DNA from: Planotetraspora silvatica
GTDB taxonomy: Bacteria > Actinomycetota > Actinomycetes > Streptosporangiales > Streptosporangiaceae
Direction of reading: 5' to 3'
NCBI RefSeq assembly: GCF_016863315.1
Contig: NZ_BOOQ01000009.1
Span: 282,316 to 346,315, forward strand
Length of the DNA: 64,000 nt
A program made the translations under genes and the position numbers. Below the pieces are notes generated by a model, which was not told where the DNA came from, ran no database searches, and saw only the letters and a list, made by a program, of their open reading frames with translations. Positions 32,127 to 39,602 of the stretch are shown here, piece after piece. The first letter of the stretch is position 1, and each line of letters starts with the position of its first letter.

Positions 32127-32200
32127 TTTCTTATTGTCCGGCCACGTTCCCGCCCACCCACGAGGACAACCAGACCAGAACGAACGAAGAGGTGACGCAG

Positions 32201-32464
32201 ATGGCGGCCCCGGTCATGGACCTGATCGAAGCCGAAATCCCCTGTCGTACCGAGCCCGACCTGTGGTTCGCCGAGTCTCCCGAGGACGTCGAGTTCGCCA
32301 AGGCGCTCTGCGGGGGCTGCCCGATCCAGAAGGCCTGCCTGGCTCGCGCGCTGGAGCGCGAGGAGCCGTGGGGCGTCTGGGGCGGCGAACTGATCCTGCG
32401 GGGAGTCGTCGTACCCCGCAAGCGCCCGAGGGGGCGTCCCAGGAAGGCCCCCGTCGCGGCCTGA
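32201..32464 (+). CDS. whiB7: WhiB7 antibiotic-resistance regulator
   Basis: 87 residues from the ATG at 32201 (AGAGGTG six bases upstream; GTG 32192 has no spaced site). WhiB-family iron-sulfur protein: C15, C37, C40 and C46 ligate a 4Fe-4S cluster, followed by the G[VI]WGG turn (58-62, with the E-P-W that contacts sigma A) and a C-terminal AT-hook KRPRGRPRK (74-82). The AT-hook and the place next to uvrD2 identify WhiB7, which binds SigA and activates intrinsic multidrug-resistance genes when translation inhibitors are present. Expression is probably controlled by the WhiB7-type promoter and the attenuator upstream. Confidence 0.93.
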   Translation: MAAPVMDLIEAEIPCRTEPDLWFAESPEDVEFAKALCGGCPIQKACLARALEREEPWGVWGGELILRGVVVPRKRPRGRPRKAPVAA

Positions 32465-32515
32465 CCAGCAATTTCGCCAGCAACAAGCAGTAGCAATCCG
32501 AAAGGAACCACTCGC

Positions 32516-32698
32516 ATGAACCTCTCCCCGAGCGCGTCGTTGTATCTGAATCAAGAAATGGTTCACGAGCGAATACGAACCCTCCACCTCGAAGCCGAGG
32601 AGGAGCGGCTCGCCAGCCGGGTCAACAGCGTGCGCAAGGCTCGCCGGCGGATGGAGCGCGCCTCCCGCCGCCTCAGCGACGCGTTATCGCGTGTGTGA
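32516..32698 (+). CDS. small basic helical protein
   Basis: 60 residues, ATG with AAAGGA about nine bases upstream, 51 bp after whiB7 and ahead of a strong terminator, so it is probably the last gene of the whiB7 transcript. From residue ~15 it is a continuous amphipathic helix rich in Arg, Glu and Leu (HERIRTLHLEAEEERL, RKARRRMERASRRL). No domain is recognised. It could bind nucleic acid or ribosomes, but nothing in the sequence proves it. Confidence 0.7.
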   Translation: MNLSPSASLYLNQEMVHERIRTLHLEAEEERLASRVNSVRKARRRMERASRRLSDALSRV

Positions 32699-32723
32699 CG
32701 GCAGACGTGCCTGAAGACGCGAC

Positions 32724-32760
32724 GGCCCCGGTCCGATGTGGACCGGGGCCTTCCCCTTTT
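32724..32760 (+). terminator. Rho-independent terminator of whiB7 unit
   Basis: Perfect 11-bp stem GGCCCCGGTCC / GGACCGGGGCC with a GATGT loop (32724-32750), followed by TTCCCCTTTT. 25 bp after the stop of the small basic protein gene. Confidence 0.88.
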
Positions 32761-32790
32761 CGCCGCCAGGGCCCGTCTGGACCGACGCCG

Positions 32791-32812
32791 CCTTCCGAGC
32801 GAGCTCGGAAGG
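32791..32812 (-). terminator. hairpin terminator of ABC1 kinase operon
   Basis: CCTTCCGAGC-GA-GCTCGGAAGG, a 10-bp palindrome eight bases beyond the stop of the minus-strand kinase gene; it could also back up the plus-strand terminator. Confidence 0.65.
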
Positions 32813-32819
32813 GGAGAGC

Positions 32820-34166
32820 TCAGGAGGCGGCGAGTACGGTGCCCTCCGGCTCACCGGGGTCGTCGTCGGCGAAACCGGGGACCCACCGGATGGCCTCGTC
32901 GCGAAAGCGGGCGGTCGCGCCGAGTTGGCACAACACGCCCACCCCGGCGGCGTGCACCCGGTGGATCAGCACGTATGAGGGCGGCAGGTTGAGCTGACGC
33001 ACCACGTTGGTCGGGCGCAGGTCGGCGACGGCCACCGCCTGGTGCCGCAGCCACTCCCGGGTGAAGGTGAACTCCTCCACCTGGGTGGGCTCGAGGTAGG
33101 GGGCGAGGAACGAGCGCAGCGCGTCGACGTCGACCTCGATGTGCGGCCGGATGAAGCCCTCGTCCCGCAGGCCGCGGACCACCGACTCCATGTCGCCCTG
33201 GTTGAAGATCCTGGTGAGTTTGCCGAACATCGGGGGGTAACCCTCGGGCAGGCGGTTGACCGCCCCGAAGTCGAGCACCCCCAGGCGGCCGTCCTCCAGC
33301 ACCCGGAAGTTGCCCGGATGCGGATCCGCGTGCAGCAGGCCGACCCTCGCCGGAGAGCAGAAGAGGAATCGGACCAGTTGCAGACCCGCCCGGTCCCGAT
33401 CCTCCTGCGAGCCATCAGTGATGATCTTGGAGAGGGGGGTGCCGTCCATCCACTCGGTGACCAGGATCTGTTCGTTCGCCGCGATGACGTCGGGCACACA
33501 GAAGTCCGGATCGTCCATGAACTCCTGGGCGAACGCGTGCTGGGCCTCGGCCTCGTTCAGATAGTCGAGCTCCTCGGCCACCCGCTCCTTGAGCTCGTTG
33601 AGGAGCGGTTTGATGTCCAGGCCGGGCAGAATGACGCCGAAGAGCTTGCCGAGCCGCGAGAGCTGGTTGAAGTCGGAGAGCAGGGCCTTCCCCGCCCCCG
33701 GATACTGGATCTTCACGGCGACGGTGCGCCCGTCGTGCCAGACTGCCCGGTGCACCTGGCCGATGGAGGCGGCGGCCGTCGGGTGGTCGTCGAACTCGAC
33801 GAAGTTGTCCCGCCACTCGTCGCCGAGCTGTTCCGCCAGGACCCGGTGGACGCTCGCAGCGGGCAACGGGGGAGCGGCGTCCTGCAGCCTGGTCAGCGTC
33901 GCCCGATACGGCTCGGTGAACTCGGGTGGCAGTGCCGCCTCGAAGATGGACAGGGCCTGGCCGAGCTTCATCGCCCCGCCCTTGAGCTCGCCGAGCACCT
34001 TGAAGATCTGGTCCGCCGTCCGCTGCTGGATCTCCCTGGTGACGATCTCCGCGGACGCGCCGCCGAGCCGTCTGCCGAGCCCGATCGCGGTCCTGCCGGC
34101 GAACCCGAGAGGGAGCGAGGCAAGCTTGGCTGAACGAGTCACAGCGCGATGGGGAAGGTCGGTCAC
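32820..34166 (-). CDS. ABC1/UbiB-family atypical kinase
   Basis: 448 residues from the GTG at 34166, which overlaps the stop of the ThiF-like gene by four bases. ABC1 (ADCK/UbiB) family: N-terminal KxGQ motif region (GGAMKLGQALSI), Ala-rich loop TAAASIGQVHRA, ATP-binding Lys in VAVKIQYPG, ExD region ELDYLNEAEAQ, catalytic LLHADPHPGNFRV and metal-binding LDFGAVNRLP. The KxGQ and HxDPHPGN motifs mark the family, whose members support quinone or isoprenoid lipid metabolism and show ATPase activity. The N-terminal extension to 34229 is rejected because the overlap start fits the family N-terminus better. Coupling to the ThiF-like gene is unusual. Confidence 0.9.
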   Translation of the reverse strand: MTDLPHRAVTRSAKLASLPLGFAGRTAIGLGRRLGGASAEIVTREIQQRTADQIFKVLGELKGGAMKLGQALSIFEAALPPEFTEPYRATLTRLQDAAPPLPAASVHRVLAEQLGDEWRDNFVEFDDHPTAAASIGQVHRAVWHDGRTVAVKIQYPGAGKALLSDFNQLSRLGKLFGVILPGLDIKPLLNELKERVAEELDYLNEAEAQHAFAQEFMDDPDFCVPDVIAANEQILVTEWMDGTPLSKIITDGSQEDRDRAGLQLVRFLFCSPARVGLLHADPHPGNFRVLEDGRLGVLDFGAVNRLPEGYPPMFGKLTRIFNQGDMESVVRGLRDEGFIRPHIEVDVDALRSFLAPYLEPTQVEEFTFTREWLRHQAVAVADLRPTNVVRQLNLPPSYVLIHRVHAAGVGVLCQLGATARFRDEAIRWVPGFADDDPGEPEGTVLAAS

Positions 34167-35227
34167 GCGACCATTGTTAGCGAATTTGGGCCGTTTCGAC
34201 CACATTGACATTGTGAATGACGTTCCCACGACCGATGCCGCCAGCGTCGATCAGGCAGGATGTCGAGGCTCCCGGCCGGCGTGTCCGCCCCGTCGACGAA
34301 GGCGATCGCGTGCCCGGCGGCCTGCGCCGCGACCAGCGACGACAGGGTCGTGTCGCAGGCGGATTCGCCGGCGGGATAGCCGCCGAGCCGTGCCCTGACG
34401 GCCGGCCAGGAGGGGTCACGGTCGCGCCGGGTCAGGTCGAGGCAATCGAGGCAGGGCGTCACTCCCGGGATCACCAGCGGTCCCACCAGGCCGCAGCCCT
34501 CGAAGGCCGTGGCGAGAAGATGCGGGATCTCCTCGGCGCCGAGCTCGCGGACCAGAACGGGGTCGAGCGGGCCGACGGGCGCGAGGATCACGAGATCGGG
34601 ACGGGAGCCGTGATCGCTCAGCTGCGACGCCGATCGGCCGCTCCAGGCGTTGACACCGGGTGCGATCTCGCGGGCGAGGGCCACCGCTCCCTCCTCCCTG
34701 GCCGTCCCGACCTGCGACCAGCCCAGTCCGCCGGGCACGACGTCCTCCCGCCGTGCCGTACCGGAATCGACGACGCAGAGGTGGCCGATGCCCGAGGCGG
34801 CCAGCAGGACCGCGATCTGGGCGCCCACCCGGCCCGCGCCGTGCACGCGGACCCGCGCCGATCTCCGGCGCTCGACCGCGCCCATCCCCCCGTCCGGCGA
34901 CGTGAGCGACAGGACGTCGATGTCGGGACGGAGCCGATCACGCTCGGCTCTGGTCAGGCCGGTCAGAGGTTCGGGACGCACGGCCGCGTCGTCGATCACG
35001 CCGCGAGCCGTCAGCAGGGCGATCACCTCGCGAGCCGAGGAGTCGTCGAGATCGCTCTCGGCCACCGCCTGGGTGAGGGTCCGGGTGCCGTCCAGGCTGT
35101 CAATCAGGCGGCGCACGGCGGGCTCGACGCCGGTCAGGACGACGGCCCGGTGGGGATGGACGCCGAGCTGGAGGGTGTGCTCGTCGCGGTCGACGCGGCG
35201 CAGAACGGGCTTCAGACGGGGTCTCAT
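34163..35227 (-). CDS. ThiF/E1-like adenylyltransferase-related protein
   Basis: 354 residues from the ATG at 35227. N-terminal ~110 residues form a winged-helix-like domain (LGVHPHRAVVLTGVEPAVRRLIDSL) like the leader-peptide-binding region of E1-like cyclisation proteins. The Rossmann part has VHGAGRVGAQIAVLLAASGIGHLCVVD and a zinc CLDC with a second CQCG near the C-terminus. It lacks the full ATP-adenylation signature seen in moeZ, so it may be a non-adenylating scaffold. It is annotated in many actinobacteria as ThiF family or TOMM-precursor-binding-like; no peptide precursor gene is visible nearby. Translationally coupled to the ABC1 kinase; divergent from the YgjP-like protease gene. Confidence 0.78.
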   Translation of the reverse strand: MRPRLKPVLRRVDRDEHTLQLGVHPHRAVVLTGVEPAVRRLIDSLDGTRTLTQAVAESDLDDSSAREVIALLTARGVIDDAAVRPEPLTGLTRAERDRLRPDIDVLSLTSPDGGMGAVERRRSARVRVHGAGRVGAQIAVLLAASGIGHLCVVDSGTARREDVVPGGLGWSQVGTAREEGAVALAREIAPGVNAWSGRSASQLSDHGSRPDLVILAPVGPLDPVLVRELGAEEIPHLLATAFEGCGLVGPLVIPGVTPCLDCLDLTRRDRDPSWPAVRARLGGYPAGESACDTTLSSLVAAQAAGHAIAFVDGADTPAGSLDILPDRRWRHRSWERHSQCQCGRNGPNSLTMVA

Positions 35228-35426
35228 AGTCGCCAGACCTTGCCACACACCGCCCCGGGTGAGGGTGGAATCTTCGGGGTTGTGGATAATTACCGGGGTG
35301 AATGTGGCGGGTGAACTACGCGAGGGCGGTCGTTTTCGCGCTCGCAAGGTCACGTTCGCTCGATTGACCAGGGGGAACATAACTCCCCCCCTGTGGAAAT
35401 CCGCGCGTGTCGGCTACCTTTCATAT

Positions 35427-35942
35427 GTGCCCCCCGAGACAGTCGAGGTTCGTCGGAGCACACGTCGGCGGCGAACCGTTTCCGCATACCGCGATGGAGA
35501 CAAGACCATCGTGCTGCTCCCGGCAGGTCTGAGCCTGACCGATGAGGAGCAATGGGTACGCCGCATGCTCGACCGGCTCGCCGCCAAAGAGCAGCGGCGA
35601 CGGCCGAGCGACGACGATCTGCTCGAGCGAGCGTCGGATCTGGCGACCCGTTATCTGGACGGCAAGGCGACCCCCACCAGCGTCAGGTGGGTCGAGAACC
35701 AGCGTCATCGGTGGGGCTCCTGCACTCCCGACCACGGGACGATCCGGCTGTCGACCCGGCTTCAGGGGATGCCCGCCTGGGTCGTCGACTACGTGATCAT
35801 GCATGAGCTGGTCCACCTGCTCGTCCCCAGCCACGGCCCCGCCTTCTGGGAACTGGTCGAGCGATACCCGCGGGCGGAACGCGCCAGAGGGTTCCTCGAG
35901 GGGTTCTCCATGGGGGCACACGGCTCAGCGGAGGAGTGTTGA
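35427..35942 (+). CDS. YgjP/SprT-like zinc metallopeptidase
   Basis: 171 residues from the GTG at 35427. A -10-like TACCTT lies six bases upstream, so the mRNA may be leaderless. DUF45/YgjP metallopeptidase: VRWVENQRHRWGSC (substrate-groove WGSC), RLSTRLQGMPAWVVDYVIMHELVHLLVPSHGPAFWELV with HELVH zinc ligands and a third ligand in SHGPAFW. The role in bacteria is uncertain; homologues resemble SprT proteases. A hairpin CAGGGGGA / TCCCCC (35369-35393) sits in the divergent promoter region, 35228-35426. Its stop overlaps the next start. Confidence 0.85.
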   Translation: MPPETVEVRRSTRRRRTVSAYRDGDKTIVLLPAGLSLTDEEQWVRRMLDRLAAKEQRRRPSDDDLLERASDLATRYLDGKATPTSVRWVENQRHRWGSCTPDHGTIRLSTRLQGMPAWVVDYVIMHELVHLLVPSHGPAFWELVERYPRAERARGFLEGFSMGAHGSAEEC

Positions 35943-36514
35943 CCCGGATCGTGGCGGTCCTCGTCACGGCGGGGATGACGGACGCCTCACCTCCGGGCGT
36001 CGACCCGGAAGAGTTCCTGCTCGCCATGGCGGAGGACACCTACGAGATGGTCGCCGGCCTCGAACTCGTCGAGCCGGTGATCCTGTCCGCCGGAGTCCCC
36101 GATCTGGACGCCATCGCCTGGCCGGGCACGCCCGTGATCCCCATCGGCTCCCCTTCGGAGGCGTTCGCGGCTCTGCCGTACGGGACCGAGGCCGTGGTGA
36201 TCGGCGCCGACGCCCCCGACCTGCCGCCGCTCCTGGTGGGAAAGCTCTTCCGGGAGCTGGGACGGGCCCCGATCGCCGTCTGCCCGGCCGAGGGAGGGGG
36301 AGCGGTGGCCATCGCCTCCCGCCTGCCGCTGCCGGACTGGGCCGTTCCCGACTTCGACGAGCCCGACGTGGTCGCGACGCTCCGCGGTCAGGCCCCCGGA
36401 CCCCGCATGGTCGCGACCGGTCCCGGCTGGCATCGCCTCAGGAAGCCCACGGACATCGCCCGTCTCGATCCCGGCCTCGAAGGGTGGGACAACACCCGGG
36501 ACCTGCTCACCTGA
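35936..36514 (+). CDS. DUF2064-like protein
   Basis: 192 residues, GTG start inside the end of the protease gene (seven-base overlap, GGAGGA upstream). The pattern VIGADAPDLPPLLVGKLFREL followed by AVCPAEGGGAVAIASR resembles the DUF2064/TIGR04282 nucleotide-diphospho-sugar-transferase-like fold (GSDxPDLP ... DGGY), but the DGGY motif is degraded to EGGGA. N-terminal IVAVLVTAGMTDA and an early Glu/Met-rich helix fit the family layout. No membrane segment. Function unknown; converges with the EEP gene, which begins one base after its stop. Confidence 0.6.
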   Translation: MLTRIVAVLVTAGMTDASPPGVDPEEFLLAMAEDTYEMVAGLELVEPVILSAGVPDLDAIAWPGTPVIPIGSPSEAFAALPYGTEAVVIGADAPDLPPLLVGKLFRELGRAPIAVCPAEGGGAVAIASRLPLPDWAVPDFDEPDVVATLRGQAPGPRMVATGPGWHRLRKPTDIARLDPGLEGWDNTRDLLT

Positions 36515-37495
36515 TCACAGGCGGAGCTCGGCGAACAGCGCCCGGTGGTCGGTGCCGGGCACGGTGTGCACGCTGGTGGTCACCGCGGAGGCTCGCTCGT
36601 CGTACAGGACGTGATCGATGGTGATCACGGGCGGGATACGCCAGTCGGCGGGCCAGGTGGGGTGCAGCCCCGTCCCGGTCGCGTCGCCCGCGTCCGCGTA
36701 GCCCCGGGCGAGGACGTCCCGCAGCGGTGAGTGGTCGAGGCTCGCGTTGAAGTCGCCGGCGAGGATTCTGATCACATCCGAGGACGGCGCCGGCAGGGAC
36801 GCCATGTCCGCCCGCCACTCGTAGACGTCCTGGCCCACCGGGGAGATGGTGTGTACGTCGACGATCTCCACGGGCGGTCCGCCGGGCACCGCGACCCGGG
36901 CACGGGGCATGTTGCGGCTGCCGTGGAGGGCGAAGTCCGGCATCGGGGTGAGGGGGTAACGCGACCAGATCCCGCTGCCGTAGGCGCCGAACGCCGCCTG
37001 GTTGAACGTGTACGGCAGCGACTCCTCCAGGCCCGCGGCGTCCAGGGCCTCGACGGCGGCGGGGGTGAGCTCCTGGGTGCTGAGGATGTCGGGCTTGAGC
37101 CGCCGCACCAGATCGACGATGGTCGCCGGATCGGCGCTGCCGAAGAACATGTTGCTGGTGAGGATCTTCAACGTCGGCCCGGTGGCCGTGGGCGCCGAGG
37201 GGAGGGCCCGGGGCAGCACCATCGCCGCCAGAAGCGTGGAGGTGACCGCCGACACGGCGACGGCGGCCCGGTTGCGGGAGGCGAGTGCGATCAGCACCGC
37301 TCCCAGCGACGCGGCCGCCACATACGGCGTCAGCGTGATGAACTCGACGATCACCGGCCGCTGGTCGACGCCGGTCAGCCGCCCGGCCGTCCAGAGAATG
37401 AACGGGGCCACCGCGACCCACGCGAAAGCGGGAGACACTCGCCAACGGCGTCGCGGAGGTGACGCGATCACGCCGCCTACGTACGCCTTGGTCAT
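36515..37495 (-). CDS. membrane endonuclease/exonuclease/phosphatase-family protein
   Basis: 326 residues from the ATG at 37495. Three N-terminal membrane helices (about 18-110) are followed by an extracytoplasmic EEP domain: ILTSNMFFGSADPATIVDLVRRLKPDILSTQEL (metal Asn and Glu), VDVHTISP, LAGDFNASLDH (GDFN), TIDHVLYDE and a final PGTDHRALFAEL (catalytic SDH/TDH). All metal and catalytic positions are present. EEP enzymes of this type cleave phosphodiesters of nucleic acids or lipids; outside the membrane a lipid or extracellular DNA substrate is plausible. Single gene on the minus strand. Confidence 0.87.
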   Translation of the reverse strand: MTKAYVGGVIASPPRRRWRVSPAFAWVAVAPFILWTAGRLTGVDQRPVIVEFITLTPYVAAASLGAVLIALASRNRAAVAVSAVTSTLLAAMVLPRALPSAPTATGPTLKILTSNMFFGSADPATIVDLVRRLKPDILSTQELTPAAVEALDAAGLEESLPYTFNQAAFGAYGSGIWSRYPLTPMPDFALHGSRNMPRARVAVPGGPPVEIVDVHTISPVGQDVYEWRADMASLPAPSSDVIRILAGDFNASLDHSPLRDVLARGYADAGDATGTGLHPTWPADWRIPPVITIDHVLYDERASAVTTSVHTVPGTDHRALFAELRL

Positions 37496-37565
37496 GCTGC
37501 CGACCCTAACGAGCGAAGGTGAAACCACGCGTAAGCCGGACCTGAGGATTGCGTGCGAAACATCA

Positions 37566-38111
37566 TCAAGCGGTGGCAAGCCTCGCACGGGCCCTGCGAG
37601 CGAGACGCCGGGTCGCCTCGTCGCTCAACTCGGGGATCTCCTCGATCGGGAACCAGCGCAGGTCGAGCGACTCGTCGCTGATCACGGCCTCGGCCTCGGG
37701 CGGGGCTACGGCGCCGTACTCCACGTCGAGGTGCCAGCTGTGCGGCGGGTGACACCAGACCTTGTGCCTGTCCAGGGCGAGCGGGCCCTCCAGCGGAACC
37801 AGCCCGGTGATGCCGGACTCCTCCACCGCCTCGCGCAGGGCGACCTGGCCGAGGGATGTGTCCGATCTCTCACAGTGCCCGCCCATGGGGAGCCACATCC
37901 CCGCCTTGGGATGCAGGGTGAGCAGCACCCGCGTGCCGTCGTGCGACAACACCGCGGTCGTCGCCGTCAGATGGCCGGGGACGCATTCGCGCCACATCGC
38001 GTCATCGTGAGCTCGCAGGTGCTCCAGGAACTCCTCGCGCAGCAGTTCCTCATCGGCGGAGGGGGCCGTCCACCCCTCCAGTACGGCTCGGGCGTCACCA
38101 TGGAGATTCAC
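37566..38111 (-). CDS. Nudix hydrolase
   Basis: 181 residues, GTG start. Nudix box GGHCERSDTSLGQVALREAVEESGI (about 78-102) with the catalytic RE-x2-EE pattern kept as REAVEES; VLLTLHPKAGMWLPMG precedes it. The second half (DRHKVWCHPPHSWHLDVEYGAVAP, SDESLDLRWFPIEEIPEL) is typical of actinobacterial Nudix proteins of unassigned substrate. It is not a MutT by its length or box spacing. Gap 38112-38221 upstream contains a 12-bp direct repeat GTCACTCTGAGG (38192-38203 and 38221-38232) that reaches into the next gene's stop. Confidence 0.88.
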   Translation of the reverse strand: MNLHGDARAVLEGWTAPSADEELLREEFLEHLRAHDDAMWRECVPGHLTATTAVLSHDGTRVLLTLHPKAGMWLPMGGHCERSDTSLGQVALREAVEESGITGLVPLEGPLALDRHKVWCHPPHSWHLDVEYGAVAPPEAEAVISDESLDLRWFPIEEIPELSDEATRRLARRARARLATA

Positions 38112-38221
38112 CGCGGCAGCCTACCGGCGGCATGGCCTTCGCCGTCCGGCGCTCCGAAGAGTCGTCTCCGACGGGGCCGTCCCCGAACGGGCGTCACTCT
38201 GAGGGGGCTCCGAAGGGGTCG

Positions 38222-39520
38222 TCACTCTGAGGAGCCGGAGCCGTCCCTGCCGCCGGTCTCGTCCGTGCCGTCCGCGTCCGGGCGCTGACCGTCCTCCTCG
38301 AACAGGGACATGTCGAACTCGGCCTCACCCTTGACGAAGCTCTCCGGATCGTCCAGGTCGCCTGCCGTGGGCATCAGGTCGGGGTGGCCCCACACGGCGT
38401 CCCTGCCGTCGATCCCCCGCTCGTCGCCCAGCGCCTTCCACAGGGCCGCCGCCTCGCGCAGCCTCCTCGGGCGCAACTCCAGGCCGACCAGGGTCGCGAA
38501 GGTCCGCTCCGCGGGCCCTCCGGTGGCGCGGCGCCGCCGTACCGTCTCGGCCAGGGCCGCGGCGGACGGCAGCTTGCCCTCGGCCGCCGCGTCGACGACG
38601 GTGGCGACCCAGCCCTCGACCAGGGCGAGTGCGGTCTCCAGCCGGACGAGCGCGGCCTTCTGCCGTTCGGTCTCCTCCGGCTTGAGCAGCTCACCGCCGC
38701 CCAGGACCTCCTGGAGCCGCTCCGGGTTGCTCAGATCGAGCCCCTGCAGCTTCTCCTCCAGGGCGGAGACGTCCACGGTGATGCCCCGGGCGTACTCCTC
38801 GACCGCCCCGAGCAGGTGCGCCCGGAGCCACGGGACATGCTGGAACAGTCGGTGGTGTGCGGCCTCACGCAGGGAGAGGTAGAGCCGGATCTCCTCCGAC
38901 GGCGTCTCCAGCCCCGCGCTGAACGAGGCGATCCCGCCAGGCAGCAGCGCGGCCGTGTCCGAGAGAGGCAGGCCGATGTCGGACGACCCCACGACCTCGC
39001 GCGCGAGAGTCCCGAGGGCCTGCCCGATCTGCTGGCCGACCATCATGCCGCCCATCTGCTTGAGCATGCCCATGAGCGGCCCCGCCATGGCCTGCGCCTC
39101 GGGGGGCAGCCCGGCGGCTCCCAGCGTGCCGCCCATGGTCTCGACCATGCGGGCCGCGACCGGGTCGCACAGCTGCTTCCAGACCGGCACCGTCTTCTCG
39201 ATCCACTCCGACCGGCTCCAGGCCTGAGGGTTCACCACTCCGCTCGGAAGGGTCGTCACCTCGTTCAGCCACAGATCGGCCAGATTGAGCGAGTCGACGA
39301 TCTGGCGGCGCTCGCCCTCCATTACGCTCGGGTCACCTTCAGCGGCCACGACATGCCGGGCGATGTTCTTCGCCATGTCCCAGTTGACCGGTCCGGCGTC
39401 CGGCGAGGCGGACAACATGTCCGCGAACTGCCTCATGGCAGCGGCGACCTGCTCCGGACTGCCGAACATGGCGAACGGGTTCTCGTTGGGGTCGTTTTCG
39501 CGACCTGGCAGGTCAGTCAC
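38222..39520 (-). CDS. zinc-dependent metalloprotease-like protein (DUF2342)
   Basis: 432 residues. Actinobacterial DUF2342/TIGR03624-type putative hydrolase: N-terminal NPFAMFGSPEQVAAAMRQFADML, LADLWLNEVTTLPSG, the Met/Gly-rich LMGMLKQMGGMMVGQQIGQALGTLA, and the REAAHHRLFQHVPWLRAHLLGAVEEYARG segment that supplies the zinc ligands. The C-terminal tail is acidic with ASP/Gly/Ser repeats. A one-helix membrane anchor is absent, so it is cytoplasmic. Physiological substrate unknown. Divergent from the epimerase gene across an 82-bp promoter region. Confidence 0.85.
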   Translation of the reverse strand: MTDLPGRENDPNENPFAMFGSPEQVAAAMRQFADMLSASPDAGPVNWDMAKNIARHVVAAEGDPSVMEGERRQIVDSLNLADLWLNEVTTLPSGVVNPQAWSRSEWIEKTVPVWKQLCDPVAARMVETMGGTLGAAGLPPEAQAMAGPLMGMLKQMGGMMVGQQIGQALGTLAREVVGSSDIGLPLSDTAALLPGGIASFSAGLETPSEEIRLYLSLREAAHHRLFQHVPWLRAHLLGAVEEYARGITVDVSALEEKLQGLDLSNPERLQEVLGGGELLKPEETERQKAALVRLETALALVEGWVATVVDAAAEGKLPSAAALAETVRRRRATGGPAERTFATLVGLELRPRRLREAAALWKALGDERGIDGRDAVWGHPDLMPTAGDLDDPESFVKGEAEFDMSLFEEDGQRPDADGTDETGGRDGSGSSE

Positions 39521-39602
39521 CGCGCCACCTCGTGCAGGATGGAGTAGTCCACATCCGCCACGTTATCCGCCGCGGGGCGGATCAGTGCAAAGTGAGGACC
39601 TC

